Below are positions 34,687 through 44,222 of a stretch of DNA of 64,000 bases, one piece after another. The position numbers were made by a program, and so were the translations under genes. Every line of letters starts with the position of its first letter. Position 1 is the stretch's first letter. The stretch comes from Rhodospirillales bacterium (GTDB lineage Bacteria; Pseudomonadota; Alphaproteobacteria; Rhodospirillales; Defluviicoccaceae), in the NCBI GenBank assembly GCA_016793925.1, contig JAEULH010000087.1, forward strand, positions 1 to 64,000, read 5' to 3'. A model generated the notes under the pieces. The model had not been told where the DNA came from. It saw only the letters and a program-made list of their open reading frames with translations, and did no database searches.

Positions 34687-35937
34687 ATGAATCTCAGGGC
34701 GGTTGCGATCGTGCTTGCGGGCGGCAAGGGTACCCGGCTTTCTCCGTTGACCAACGAGCGCGCCAAGCCGGCCGTGTCGTTCGGCGGCAAATACCGGATC
34801 GTGGACTTCGTTCTCAGCAATCTCGTCAATTCCGGCATCTTCTCCATCTACGTCCTGGTGCAGTTCAAGAGCCAGTCGCTGTTGCTTCATCTGAAGGACG
34901 GCTGGCAATTCAGCAACATCCTTGGCAACCAGTTCATCATTCCCGTACCCGCACAGATGCGATCGGACGGGGAGACCTGGTATCGCGGAACGGCCGACGC
35001 CATCCACCAGAACATCAACCTCATCGAGCAGTCCAAGCCGGACATCGTCGCAGTCTTCGGCGCCGATCACGTCTACCGGATGAACGTGGCGGAAATGGTC
35101 GAGTATCACCGGCAGGTGATGGCCGACGTAACGGTCGCGACGATCCCGGTGGACCGCGCCTATGCGAGCGCGTTCGGCGTCGTCGAAACCATGGCAGACG
35201 GCCATATCGTCCGCTTCATCGAGAAGGATCCGGACGCGCCCGGGATGCCTGGCGACCACGACAGGGTTCTGGCGTCGATGGGGAATTACATCTTTTCCGC
35301 CGAGGCGCTCCTGCGGATGGTCTACGAGGATGCCGCCGACAAGAAGAGCTCTCATGATTTCGGCACGGACATCCTGCCGCGGCGCGTCGGCAAGGACCGC
35401 ATCTTCGCGTATGACTTCGCCAACAACCGCATCCCCGGCGAGCCGTCCCGCGGCGGCAACTACTGGCGCGACGTCGGCACCATCGAGGCCTATTTCCAGG
35501 CGAACATGGAGATCCGCTCGGAGAACTCGCCGCTCAACCTCTACAATCGGCGTTGGCCACTGCGCACCGCGAGCTATCCGGATCCGCCCGCTCGCTTCGC
35601 GTTCAGCGATAGCGGCGAGCCGGGCCAGGCGATCCATTCGCTGGTTGCCGGCGGCTCGATCATTGCCGGCTGCGTTCGCGACTCCGTTCTGGGACGAAAC
35701 GTGGTCGTCCACCCCGGGGCAACGGTCGACGAGTGCGTCATTCTCGACAACTGCGAAATCGGTCCCGGCGCTGCTCTGCGTCGGACCATCCTCGACAAGA
35801 ACGCCAAGGTCCCCGCTGGCGAGCGCATCGGCTTCGACGCCGAACAGGACCGCCAGCATCACCACGTCAGCGAAAGCGGCATCGTCGTCGTCAGCGGCAC
35901 CCGCTCGCCCGTCGATCTCTCCGTGCTCGGGATCTGA
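34687..35937 (+). CDS. glgC: Glucose-1-phosphate adenylyltransferase
   Basis: Makes ADP-glucose for glycogen from glucose-1-phosphate and ATP. The 416-residue protein has VAIVLAGGKGTRLSPLTNERAKPAVSFGGKYRIVDF at the start (nucleotide site and catalytic region), VFGADHVYRMN, the glucose-binding FIEKDPDAPG and a C-terminal left-handed beta-helix with hexapeptides (for example GAALRRTILDKNAKVPAGERIG). No glgA, glgB or glgP is in the window, so the gene is apart from a usual glycogen operon. It follows uppS by 93 bases. Confidence 0.95.
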   Translation: MNLRAVAIVLAGGKGTRLSPLTNERAKPAVSFGGKYRIVDFVLSNLVNSGIFSIYVLVQFKSQSLLLHLKDGWQFSNILGNQFIIPVPAQMRSDGETWYRGTADAIHQNINLIEQSKPDIVAVFGADHVYRMNVAEMVEYHRQVMADVTVATIPVDRAYASAFGVVETMADGHIVRFIEKDPDAPGMPGDHDRVLASMGNYIFSAEALLRMVYEDAADKKSSHDFGTDILPRRVGKDRIFAYDFANNRIPGEPSRGGNYWRDVGTIEAYFQANMEIRSENSPLNLYNRRWPLRTASYPDPPARFAFSDSGEPGQAIHSLVAGGSIIAGCVRDSVLGRNVVVHPGATVDECVILDNCEIGPGAALRRTILDKNAKVPAGERIGFDAEQDRQHHHVSESGIVVVSGTRSPVDLSVLGI

Positions 35938-36082
35938 CGGGCCGCCACCTCCGCGCGGCGGGCGGCACAGCAGCTCCGCCCGACGTCGATCGACGACCAC
36001 GCCTGACGACGACCGATAGCCGATCATTCGCCTGGCGAGGACTCCGGCGCGGCCGCCGGTGAAGCCGCCGCGCCGGATAAAC

Positions 36083-36347
36083 CTAGGATTCCAGAACCTC
36101 CTCGTAGCGAGTTGAAAATGCGCCGTTTTCTGCGCATATCGGTACATCGACAACGCCGCGGCGGTATGCCGCCAGCCAATCCTCGCCGCCGTCGTCATTC
36201 GGTCGAGGAACGAGAATATCGTGCTCTATCATCTACCAGGTGCCTCCAAGGCACGTTGCAACCTCGGACGAACCATTTCGCCCGATTGACGTACAGCCAA
36301 CGCACAACGGGCGCGCTGCTGGCCGTAAAGGCCGGCCCCAACTGCAT
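36083..36347 (-). pseudogene. Small broken gene, frame change near 36230
   Basis: Two minus-strand frames join into one protein-like reading of about 90 residues. The first starts at the ATG at 36347 (MQLGPAF) and reads VVRWLYVNRAKWFVRGCNVP and RHLVDD. At about 36230 the frame shifts and continues DILVPRPNDDGGEDWLAAYR and VVDVPICAENGAFSTRYEEV to a stop at 36083. Both halves have ordinary composition and join without overlap. In the second frame an ATG at 36232 with GGAGG upstream could start a 49-residue product. I recognise no family. The rest of the convergent gap (35938-36625) shows nothing coding. Confidence 0.45.
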
Positions 36348-36625
36348 GCAGAGCTTAGTCGCGGTTCGCCGCGTTCATTTCGGCCTCCCATCGATTAAGA
36401 GATAGGGTGTACGGCTGGGCATTGCCGCTCGTCGAATGCAGCAATGTCCAGGGTGTGAGCGCAGGGCCGCACTGCCTCGGCAACAGCGCGCTCCAGGGGC
36501 GTGGCGAGACGGGGATGCACGGCGGCGCGTCCTTCCACCGTTTCGACCGGAGGTGCGCCTCGTCTTTGGGGTTGGGCGGCGCTGTCCGCCGCCCGCCCAT
36601 CCGCCGTGAGACAGCCCCGCTTCCC

Positions 36626-37576
36626 TCAGTTGCAGAAGTAGCCTCGATTGTAGCGGCGCCCGACACGGGCCGCCGGTGCGAAATCGCCGTCCGCCGGCCT
36701 GCCGCCGCAAGCGCGACCGCTGACCTTGTGCTTCGGTTCGAACGTGGCGCATCCGCCCGACACCGGCTTTGGCTGCGCGTACACTGCCTTCTGGAAAGCG
36801 AAGTTCCAGTAGCTGCCGTCGACGAAGACATTCGTCAGCGTCGTGCCTCGGTCCGGGACCCTGTTCGTCGTGTCGTCGGCGCTGCCCATGAACAGCAGCA
36901 TGAGCGGTTTGCGCGCCCCGGAGGTCTTCGAAATGCTGGGGTCATAGCCGACATTGACCCGATCGAGCCTGAGCTTGCGGGTACCGTGGCCGACGCTGGG
37001 CCGGTACGGCGAAAAAAGCCCCTGGTAGCCGGTCAGGCCGGTCACGTTCTGCAGGATCAGTTCCTGCAGCGGACCGCCGCTTTGGGCGTGGACGAGGTCG
37101 CCATGGGTGCCTCTGGTGGTGCCGCTGATGCCGCGGACGAAGGTATTCTGAACGATCAGCCGGCCCTTGTCGTTGTAGCTCCTGATCGCGTCGGCGAACT
37201 TCTTGTTGACGTCGATGGACACCCCTTCGACGAGGGCGACGCCCGCGGTGTCCTTGATGGTGATGACCGCCGTGAGACTGTCGTTGTAGATGAATTGTCC
37301 GCCCGTGATGCGAACGTTGCGAGCCCTTGCGACGACCATGCCTTGCGAACAGGCCCGGGTGGACGGCAGCTTGATGAAGACGTCGCGCCCATCGGCTCGC
37401 AGGTTTTTGGGGAATCCCGGATCACCCGGGCACTTGCCGTCGATAACGATGGGGTTGGAGAGCGGCGGCGGCGCGACGCAGGTGATCGCCGCTTCGGCAT
37501 TGACGGCCACGGACAGTGAGACGATGACGGCGGAGGCGAGCAGCGCGCGCGCCTTGTTGCTGATTGGCAAAGTCAT
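36626..37576 (-). CDS. Secreted protein with parallel beta-helix-like repeats
   Basis: Exported protein of 316 aa. ATG 37576 is chosen because it has a GGGGAATTAAG ribosome site and begins a signal peptide (ALLASAVIVSLSVAVNAEAA, cut near AEAA). The mature part has strand-turn repeats such as ARNVRITGGQFIYND, AVITIKDTAGVALVEGV, GRLIVQNTFVRGIS and ELILQNVTGLTG, the pattern of right-handed parallel beta-helices (pectate-lyase-like fold). Cysteines at the N- and C-ends suggest disulfides. No catalytic residues can be assigned and the function is unknown. Its longer upstream extension lacks a signal. Confidence 0.7.
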   Translation of the reverse strand: MTLPISNKARALLASAVIVSLSVAVNAEAAITCVAPPPLSNPIVIDGKCPGDPGFPKNLRADGRDVFIKLPSTRACSQGMVVARARNVRITGGQFIYNDSLTAVITIKDTAGVALVEGVSIDVNKKFADAIRSYNDKGRLIVQNTFVRGISGTTRGTHGDLVHAQSGGPLQELILQNVTGLTGYQGLFSPYRPSVGHGTRKLRLDRVNVGYDPSISKTSGARKPLMLLFMGSADDTTNRVPDRGTTLTNVFVDGSYWNFAFQKAVYAQPKPVSGGCATFEPKHKVSGRACGGRPADGDFAPAARVGRRYNRGYFCN

Positions 37577-37870
37577 TCTTAATTCCCCTGCATGAATTGT
37601 TCTCCTTCTCCAAAGACGTACCGTATTCGACTTTTTCGTTTCGATCCCGCCGTGTGAGCCGACTGTCCACGGCACACCAAAGGACGAGAGGAATTTGCCT
37701 GACAACTTTGAACACAATAAGGCAGAATTGGCCATGATCGTCAAAGCGGCGGTCATGGCCGTGAGTATCTTGAGAAATTGTTTGAGGATCCCGCAATCGG
37801 GTTATGTGTGGATTGGTCAGGCCTAAAGATCGGGCGCGCGTCCGGGGATCGTCCGATCAGAGCGGCGCGA

Positions 37871-38509
37871 TCACTCCGCAGCCACCGCTCTCGTGCGATC
37901 CTGCCGCAGTTCCTCGGTTGCCTGACGAACGACCTGGGCCGATGACCACAGGAACAGGCTGGCCATGACCCCGGCGACGGCGAGGTCCGGCCAGGCCGAG
38001 TCCGTCGCCCAGACGCCGACGGCGGCGATGATGACCGCGGCGTTGCCGATGGCGTCATTGCGGCTGCACAACCAGACCGAGCGCACGTTCGCATCGCCCT
38101 CGCGGTACCTGAGCAGGAGCAGCACGCTCAGGGCGTTGGCGGCCAAGGCGAGCGCAGCGACAGCGCCCATGACCGGCGCCTGCGGGACCCCGAGGACAAG
38201 GACCTGGTAGGCCGTCGTGGCGAGCACCCAAAGCCCCATCAGGCCGAGGCTTGCGCCCTTGACCAGTGCGGCGCCGGCCCGCCAGGCGAGCGGCCGACCG
38301 ATGACCGCCAAGGTGAGCGCGTAGGTCGCGGTGTCCCCGAGAAAATCGAGGGCGTCCGCTTTCAGCGCCTGCGATCCGGCGAAGACCCCGGCGCCCATCT
38401 CCACGAAGAACATGGCGCCGTTGATCGCGATCACGGCAACCAGCGCGCGCCGATACGCGGCCGACAGGCCTTCAAACTTGCCGTCCCCGGCGCAGGAACA
38501 TCCGCCCAT
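37871..38509 (-). CDS. Cation transporter, CDF-like
   Basis: Inner-membrane protein (212 aa) with six hydrophobic segments, of the short CDF-type cation transporters that end after the membrane domain. It starts MGGCSCAGDG, a Cys-x-Cys near the N-terminus that may bind metal. The TM2 metal motif is DALDFLGDTATY and the TM5 motif is SRNDAIGNAA, where the canonical His/Asp pairs of Zn exporters are partly replaced. ATG 38509 is chosen because the frame upstream is arginine-rich and non-membrane. The metal is unknown. Confidence 0.82.
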   Translation of the reverse strand: MGGCSCAGDGKFEGLSAAYRRALVAVIAINGAMFFVEMGAGVFAGSQALKADALDFLGDTATYALTLAVIGRPLAWRAGAALVKGASLGLMGLWVLATTAYQVLVLGVPQAPVMGAVAALALAANALSVLLLLRYREGDANVRSVWLCSRNDAIGNAAVIIAAVGVWATDSAWPDLAVAGVMASLFLWSSAQVVRQATEELRQDRTRAVAAE

Positions 38510-38574
38510 GCGGATCCTTCGTCGTTGCCGATGAGCCTCGTCGTGCTGCGTTATGTGCGCTCCGGCAACGACCG

Positions 38575-39729
38575 TCAACCGAAGGCGGCCGAAGAATCGC
38601 GACCGGCGGCGGGTGATGGGCCGGCGGTGCCGGCCTCCGTCGCCTCCGCGCCCGCTCCCGGCTCTCCGGGAGCGAACACGCGCGGGTGGCGCGGGCGGAT
38701 GTAGACTGTCCGGCCGAGCCGGATATCCAGTTCCTGATGACGGGCGCGCGACAGCTCGGCCTCGATGAGCTCGTCGCCGATGGCCAGTTCGACGCGGACC
38801 GTCGGCCCGGCGGCGCATACATGGCGGACCTGGGCGGGCTGGCCCACCCTGACCGGCCCGGCGAAGATCTCGATGTCGTGGGGGCGGATGTAGGCCGTCG
38901 CCAAATCGCCCGTTTCCGTGCGCGCGCCGACGCCGAGGCCGCCGAGACCCGGTTCGCCGGTCCAGACGGCGACGTTGCCGTCCTCGCCGACCACGCAGCG
39001 GACTTTGTTCACATTGCCGAGGAACTCGTACACGAACGGACTGGCCGGTCGGTCGTAGACATCCGCCGGTGGCCCCTCCTGCTCGATGCGCCCCTGATCC
39101 ATGACGACGACGCGATCGGCCAGTTCGAGCGCCTCTTCCTGGTCATGCGTCACGAAGACGCTGGTCAGGCCCATGTCGTCGTGCAGCCGGCGCAGCCAGC
39201 GCCGCAACTCCTTGCGCACCTTGGCGTCGAGTGCACCGAACGGCTCGTCGAGAAGCAGGATGCGCGGCTCGATCGCCAGTGCCCGGGCAAGCGCCACCCG
39301 CTGGCGCTGACCGCCGGAAAGCTGCGACGGATAGCGCTCGGCCAGGTGCTCCATCTGGACGAGGCCGAGAAGCTCTTCGACCTTTTCGGCAATGGCCGCC
39401 GGCCGCGGCCGGGCGCGCCGCGGTCGCACGCGCAGACCGAAGGAGACGTTCTCGCGCACCGTCATGTGGCGGAACAGGGCATAGTGCTGGAAGACGAAAC
39501 CGACCCGGCGTTCGCGAACGCCGCGGGGACTGGCGTCCTCGCCGCCGAACAGAATCCGTCCGGAGGTGGCGAACTCCAGGCCGGCGATAATGCGCAAGAG
39601 CGTCGTCTTGCCCGACCCCGAGGGACCGAGCAGGGCGACCAGTTCGCCCCGACGGATCGCCAGGCTGACATCGTCGAGGGCGACGAAGCCGTTGAACCGC
39701 TTTGTGACGTGATGGGCCTCGATGTCCAT
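38575..39729 (-). CDS. cysA: Sulfate ABC transporter ATP-binding protein
   Basis: Energises sulfate/thiosulfate import (384 aa). Walker [10 protein letters not shown], signature [15 protein letters not shown], Walker [13 protein letters not shown] and H-loop THDQEEALE are intact, and the C-terminal OB/TOBE-like region carries [16 protein letters not shown] 39729 starts the conserved [20 protein letters not shown]; upstream frame is shadow of cysW. It is last in the order sbp, cysT, cysW, cysA on the minus strand, with 14 bases between cysW and cysA. Confidence 0.93.
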   Translation of the reverse strand: MDIEAHHVTKRFNGFVALDDVSLAIRRGELVALLGPSGSGKTTLLRIIAGLEFATSGRILFGGEDASPRGVRERRVGFVFQHYALFRHMTVRENVSFGLRVRPRRARPRPAAIAEKVEELLGLVQMEHLAERYPSQLSGGQRQRVALARALAIEPRILLLDEPFGALDAKVRKELRRWLRRLHDDMGLTSVFVTHDQEEALELADRVVVMDQGRIEQEGPPADVYDRPASPFVYEFLGNVNKVRCVVGEDGNVAVWTGEPGLGGLGVGARTETGDLATAYIRPHDIEIFAGPVRVGQPAQVRHVCAAGPTVRVELAIGDELIEAELSRARHQELDIRLGRTVYIRPRHPRVFAPGEPGAGAEATEAGTAGPSPAAGRDSSAAFG

Positions 39730-39743
39730 TCTGGTGCTCCAGG

Positions 39744-40601
39744 TCAGTGTCCGGCCGCCGCCAGCTCGTCGCGAAAGCGGTGTTCGAGCACGGCCTTGAT
39801 GACGAGAGTGACGACGGCGAGGAAGGCGAGGAGGGACGCGACCGCGAATGCGGCGACGAAGTTGTACTCGTTGTAGAGAATCTCGACGTGCAACGGCATC
39901 GTGTTGGTCAGGCCGCGGATGTGACCGGAAACGACCGACACCGCGCCGAATTCGCCCATGGCGCGGGCGTTGCAGAGCAGGACGCCGTAGAGCAGGCCCC
40001 ATTTGATATTGGGCAGGGTCACCCGCCAGAAGGCCTGCCAGCCGCTGGCGCCGAGGGAGAGGGCGGCCTCTTCTTCTTCCTTTCCCTGCTCTTGCATCAG
40101 CGGGATCAACTCGCGGGCGACGAAGGGAAAGGTCACGAACACGGTCGCAAGCACGATGCCCGGCACGGCGAAGATGATCTGGACATCGTGGGCGGCGAGC
40201 CAGGGGCCGAACCAGCCGTTGGCGCCGAATACGAGGACGAAGATCACGCCCGCGATGACCGGCGAGACGGAGAAGGGCAGGTCGATCAAGGTGATCAGCA
40301 GGCTTTTGCCGGTGAACTCGAACTTGGCGATCGCCCAGGCGGCGACGACGCCGAAAACCGTGTTCAGCGGCACGGCGATGAGCGCGGTCACCAGCGTCAG
40401 TCGGATGGCCGCCAACGCATCCGGTTCGACGATGGCTGCGACGTAGGCCGCGAGACCCGCGTGCAGGGCCTGCCTGAAGACGATGACCAGCGGGAGAAGG
40501 AGAAAAAGCAGCAGGAACGCGAGCGCCACGATCACGAGCAGCCAGCGCAGGATCGGCGGTTCGCTGGTGGCGTTGGTCTGCCGGCGCGTATCGGCTTTCA
40601 T
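39744..40601 (-). CDS. cysW: Sulfate ABC transporter permease CysW
   Basis: Inner-membrane permease (285 aa) with six helices and the EAA-type loop ([27 protein letters not shown]). The ATG at 40601 is favoured: a GGAGTG site is 7-10 bases upstream. A start at 40628 would overlap the end of cysT. The sequence after the loop, [20 protein letters not shown], matches CysW. It forms the import channel with CysT. Confidence 0.92.
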   Translation of the reverse strand: MKADTRRQTNATSEPPILRWLLVIVALAFLLLFLLLPLVIVFRQALHAGLAAYVAAIVEPDALAAIRLTLVTALIAVPLNTVFGVVAAWAIAKFEFTGKSLLITLIDLPFSVSPVIAGVIFVLVFGANGWFGPWLAAHDVQIIFAVPGIVLATVFVTFPFVARELIPLMQEQGKEEEEAALSLGASGWQAFWRVTLPNIKWGLLYGVLLCNARAMGEFGAVSVVSGHIRGLTNTMPLHVEILYNEYNFVAAFAVASLLAFLAVVTLVIKAVLEHRFRDELAAAGH

Positions 40602-40614
40602 GGTCTGCACTCCG

Positions 40615-41478
40615 TCAGCTCTGCGCATAGCGGCGGTGGCTCCAGCGCTGCGCGACGTTGATCAGCAGCAGCAGGACGAAGGACGCGAGAAGCATGACCG
40701 CGGCCAGCGCCGTCGCCCCGCGATAGTCGTACTGCTCCAGCTGGATGATGATCAGGAGCGGCACGATCTCCGATTTCATCGGCAGGTTCCCGGCGATGAA
40801 GACGACCGAGCCGTACTCGCCGAGGCCCCGCGCGAAGGCCAGGGCGAAGCCGGCGAGCGCCGCCGGGATCAGCGGCGGGAAGATGACCTTGGCGAAGGTC
40901 TGCGCCCGCCCCGCCCCGAGGCTGGCCGCCGCTTCTTCGACGGTGCGATCCAGATCCTCAAGAACCGGCTGAACCGTCCGGACGACGAAGGGCAGCCCCT
41001 CGAAGACGAGGGCGACGACCACGCCCATCTGGGTGAAGGCGACCTTGACGCCGAGCGGCGCGAGCAGACCGCCGACCCAGCCGTTGGTCGCGTAGAGCGT
41101 GGCCAGGGCGATGCCCGCGACCGCTGTCGGCAAAGCGAAGGGCAGATCGACGATACCGTCAACCAGGCGCTTGCCGGGGAAGTCGTAGCGCACCAGAACC
41201 CAGGCGATCAGCAGGCCGAAGACGGCGTTGACGAGCGCCGCGAGGAAGGCCGCGCCAAGGCTCAGGCGGTAGGCGGCGAGCGCCCGCGGCGAGGCGACGG
41301 CGGCTGCGAATTCGCTCCAACTCATCCCGCTGGCGGAAATCAGGATGCTCGCCAGCGGGATAAGAACGACCAGGCTCAGGTAGGTCACGCTGAGCCCAAG
41401 CGTCAGCCCGAAGCCCGGCAGGACGCTCTCCTGCCTCAGCCCGAGCGACCTCGGCGCGGTCAGAATCGACGTGATCAT
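40615..41478 (-). CDS. cysT: Sulfate ABC transporter permease CysT (CysU)
   Basis: Partner permease (287 aa) of Cys[20 protein letters not shown], the Gly-rich EAA loop [20 protein letters not shown] and [20 protein letters not shown] are typical of CysT. It lies 9 bases after the sbp stop and 13 bases before the cysW start, an operon spacing. No sulfate-reduction genes (cysH, cysD) are in the window. Confidence 0.93.
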   Translation of the reverse strand: MITSILTAPRSLGLRQESVLPGFGLTLGLSVTYLSLVVLIPLASILISASGMSWSEFAAAVASPRALAAYRLSLGAAFLAALVNAVFGLLIAWVLVRYDFPGKRLVDGIVDLPFALPTAVAGIALATLYATNGWVGGLLAPLGVKVAFTQMGVVVALVFEGLPFVVRTVQPVLEDLDRTVEEAAASLGAGRAQTFAKVIFPPLIPAALAGFALAFARGLGEYGSVVFIAGNLPMKSEIVPLLIIIQLEQYDYRGATALAAVMLLASFVLLLLINVAQRWSHRRYAQS

Positions 41479-41487
41479 GGCGCCTGC

Positions 41488-42516
41488 CTACCGCGTCGCG
41501 TAGATCTGATCGAAGATTCCGCCGTCGGCGAAGTGTTTGGCCTGCGCCGCCTGCCAGCCGCCGAAGACGTCGTCGACGGTGAACTGCTTGACCTGCGGAA
41601 AGCGCGCAAGGAGATCCTGCGGCACCGTCGCCGGCTCGGTCGGTCGGAAATAGTGCGAGGCGGCAATGGTCTGGCTGGTGGGCGTATACAGATAGTCGAG
41701 GTAGGCCTGCGCCAGCGCGGTCGTGCCGTGTTTCTCGGCGTTGCCCGCGACCAGGGCGACCGGCGGCTCGGCGCGGATGCTCAGCGACGGCACGACGATC
41801 TCAAAGCCGTCGCGACCGAACGCCTCGAGCGAAAGGTAGGCCTCGTTTTCCCAGGCCAGGAGGACGTCGCCGAGACCGCGCTGGACGAATGTGTTCGTTG
41901 CGCCGCGGGCGCCCGTATCCAGCATCGGCACGTTCGCGTAGATCCCGGCGACGAACTCGCGGGCCTTCGCCTCGTCGCCGTGCCACCTGTCGAGGGCATA
42001 GCCCCACGCCGCGAGATAGTTCCAGCGGGCGCCGCCGGAGGTTTTCGGATTGGGCGTTATGACCTGAACGTCCTTCCGCACGAGGTCGTCCCAGTCGCGG
42101 ATCTGCTTGGGGTTGCCCTTGCGCACGAGGAACACGATGGTCGAGGTATAGGGCGTGCTGTTGTGCGGCAGACGACTCTGCCAGTCGCTGGGCACGAGCC
42201 CGGTGCGCGCCGCGATCTCGTCGATATCGTAGGCGAGGGCAAGCGTCACAACGTCGGCCGCAAGCCCGTCGATGACGGCGCGCGCCTGCTTTCCCGATCC
42301 GCCATGCGACATGCGGATGGTCGGCGTCGTGTCGGTGCGCGCTCGCCACTCCTTCTGGAAGGCGGCGTTGATCTCCTGGTAAAGCTCGCGGGTCGGATCG
42401 TAGGACACGTTCAGCAGCGTCGCTTCGTCGGCCGGCGCGGTTGAAACGAAACCGAGAAGCACTAGGGCGGCTGCCCATGCGCCGATGAACGGGCGGATAG
42501 CGCGGATGCGAGACAT
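41488..42516 (-). CDS. sbp: Periplasmic sulfate-binding protein
   Basis: Extracytoplasmic receptor (342 aa) for sulfate or thiosulfate. ATG 42516 begins a signal peptide ([20 protein letters not shown]) and has a GGAGGTCAT site. The mature start [20 protein letters not shown] and the ligand region [21 protein letters not shown] are diagnostic of the Sbp/CysP group. It is the first gene of the transport operon; the Rrf2 gene lies 92 bases upstream on the same strand, with a dyad in the gap. Confidence 0.93.
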   Translation of the reverse strand: MSRIRAIRPFIGAWAAALVLLGFVSTAPADEATLLNVSYDPTRELYQEINAAFQKEWRARTDTTPTIRMSHGGSGKQARAVIDGLAADVVTLALAYDIDEIAARTGLVPSDWQSRLPHNSTPYTSTIVFLVRKGNPKQIRDWDDLVRKDVQVITPNPKTSGGARWNYLAAWGYALDRWHGDEAKAREFVAGIYANVPMLDTGARGATNTFVQRGLGDVLLAWENEAYLSLEAFGRDGFEIVVPSLSIRAEPPVALVAGNAEKHGTTALAQAYLDYLYTPTSQTIAASHYFRPTEPATVPQDLLARFPQVKQFTVDDVFGGWQAAQAKHFADGGIFDQIYATR

Positions 42517-42575
42517 CTCGATGACCTCCAAATCCCGGGCGCCGTCCAAAGCGCGGCACCATTTCCGCACCTTTC

Positions 42576-42590
42576 CTATCTTTTTGATAG
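42576..42590 (-). promoter_or_regulatory. CTATC-N5-GATAG dyad upstream of sbp
   Basis: A 5-bp inverted repeat with a 5-base A/T spacer lies 60-74 bases before the sbp ATG, in the 92-base gap after the Rrf2 gene. The region is AT-rich against the GC-rich background, as for a promoter. Binding by the neighbouring Rrf2 regulator, in the manner of CymR or IscR, is inference; no matching family consensus is claimed. Confidence 0.4.
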
Positions 42591-42608
42591 ACAATCAAGC
42601 GCTATTTT

Positions 42609-43061
42609 TCAGATGCCCGCCAGACGGGCTGCAAGCGCCGCGCTGTTGCCGCTGCGAACGGCGTCGGCCAGCGTCGTCCGGTCGAGAACGTCGGAGATTG
42701 CGTCGCGGACCTTGCGCATGACCAGGCGCACGGCACATTTCGCCTCGTCCTCGCAATCGTCGCAGCGGCGATAGCCGCTCAGGCTGGCGCAGGGAATGGG
42801 CGCCAGCGGACCGTCGGTGATGCGCACGATCTCGCCGAAGGTGATGGTGTCGGCCGGTCGCGCCAGACGGTATCCGCCACTGCGGCCACGTTGACTGTGA
42901 AGCAACCCGTGCCGCTTGAGCTCGCCGAGAATCAGCTCGAGGAATTTTTTCGGAACATTCGCCGTCTCGGCGATGTCTCCGATCAGGATGAGCCCGTCGT
43001 CCGCCCGCTCGGCCAGAACCAGCAAGGCGCGCAGCGCGTACTTGCTCTTTTGTGTGATCAT
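42609..43061 (-). CDS. Rrf2-family transcriptional regulator
   Basis: Winged-helix regulator of 150 aa. It has the Rrf2 start MITQKSKYALRALLVLA, the recognition-helix region ETANVPKKFLELILGELKRHGLL, the wing SQRGRSGGYRLARP and cysteines C-x8-C-x2-C-x6-C in the C-terminal part, which in IscR-type members can hold an Fe-S cluster. ATG 43061 fits the family start; a start at 43094 adds 11 unconserved residues. It sits directly upstream of the sulfate operon, so control of sulfur uptake is likely. Confidence 0.9.
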   Translation of the reverse strand: MITQKSKYALRALLVLAERADDGLILIGDIAETANVPKKFLELILGELKRHGLLHSQRGRSGGYRLARPADTITFGEIVRITDGPLAPIPCASLSGYRRCDDCEDEAKCAVRLVMRKVRDAISDVLDRTTLADAVRSGNSAALAARLAGI

Positions 43062-43244
43062 CTCGAGGCGCTTCCCTACCCAGCTCATGGACAATATAGG
43101 GATCGGCTTCGGCCTGGAAGGTGCAGGATTCTCGCGCGATCAGGGCCACGTTATGGTTCGGCGGCGACGATGCCGGAGCCGCCAAGGGCGATCGGGACGA
43201 AGCTCGCCGGTCGGCGGCGTTTCGACGACGGCAGGAGACAGGGC

Positions 43245-44213
43245 ATGCGGCGGAACCGGAACCGGGCGAGCGATGCGGAGCGGACCCCGAGGTGGGCGGC
43301 CCGGGGGACAATGCTGCTTGCGCTCGGTCTGTTCTTCTCCTGCGCGTTCGCCGCCCTGGCGAGCGCCGAGCCTGCGGCGCCGCCCGCGCCGCCGCCGGTC
43401 GACGCCCATTTCGATGCCCAATCGCCCCGTGCGAAGGCGGCGGCAATCGCCGCGCTGACCGTCGAGGAGGCCTACGACGACCAGGACGCCCTGCTCTCGG
43501 CTGCCCTCGCCGGCCTGGCGCCGCAGCGACCGGGCCGGACGGATATCTATTTCCTCGGCTTTGCCGGCGTTGCCTACGAAGACGTGTTCCTTCACGAAGC
43601 GCGCTCCGCGCAGGCGCTGTTCGATGCGGCCTATGGCACCGAAGGCCGCTCTCTCCTTCTGGCCAACAACGTCGCGACCCTGTCGGAAGATCCGCTCGCT
43701 TCGACGCACAACCTGCAGGCCGCGATAAGCGGCCTCGGCCGGGTCATGGATCCGAACGAGGATGTTGCCGTGATCTTTCTCACCTCCCACGGCGCACCGG
43801 AGCAACTGGCCGTGGAGTTCAGGCCGCTCGCGCTCAACGACCTGAGCCCTCGCGCCTTGCGCGCGATGCTCGATGACGCCGGGATCGGCTGGCGGGTGAT
43901 CATCGTCTCGGCCTGCTATTCCGGCAGCTTTATCGACGCGCTCCGCTCCGAGCGCACGCTCGTGATCACCGCGGCGCGAGCCGACCGCGCCTCGTTCGGC
44001 TGCGCCGCCGGCAATCAGTTCACCTATTTCGGCGAGGCGCTGTTCGCCGGCGCACTGCGCCACGGCGGCTCGCTCGTCGCCGGATTTCAGGCCGCAGCGC
44101 TCAGCATCGCCGCGCGCGAACGCCGGGAGGGCTTGCGCCCGTCTCTCCCGCAACTCGAACTCGGCGACGCCATCGCCGCCAAACTCGGATCCACGCCGCT
44201 GGCCGGGAACTAG
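43245..44213 (+). CDS. Secreted C13-family (legumain-like) peptidase
   Basis: Cysteine-protease fold of 322 aa, of the bacterial C13 group related to legumain and distantly to caspases. His182 (IFLTSHGAPE) and Cys224 (IIVSACYSGSF) form the dyad. ATG 43245 has an AGGAG site 8 bases upstream and starts a signal segment (TMLLALGLFFSCAFAALASA); an in-frame extension to 42891 overlaps the Rrf2 gene antisense and is rejected. A proline-rich stretch (APPAPPPV) follows the signal. No clear substrate. It is divergent from the Rrf2 gene and convergent with the VWA gene. Confidence 0.82.
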   Translation: MRRNRNRASDAERTPRWAARGTMLLALGLFFSCAFAALASAEPAAPPAPPPVDAHFDAQSPRAKAAAIAALTVEEAYDDQDALLSAALAGLAPQRPGRTDIYFLGFAGVAYEDVFLHEARSAQALFDAAYGTEGRSLLLANNVATLSEDPLASTHNLQAAISGLGRVMDPNEDVAVIFLTSHGAPEQLAVEFRPLALNDLSPRALRAMLDDAGIGWRVIIVSACYSGSFIDALRSERTLVITAARADRASFGCAAGNQFTYFGEALFAGALRHGGSLVAGFQAAALSIAARERREGLRPSLPQLELGDAIAAKLGSTPLAGN

Positions 44214-44222
44214 CCGGAAAGC

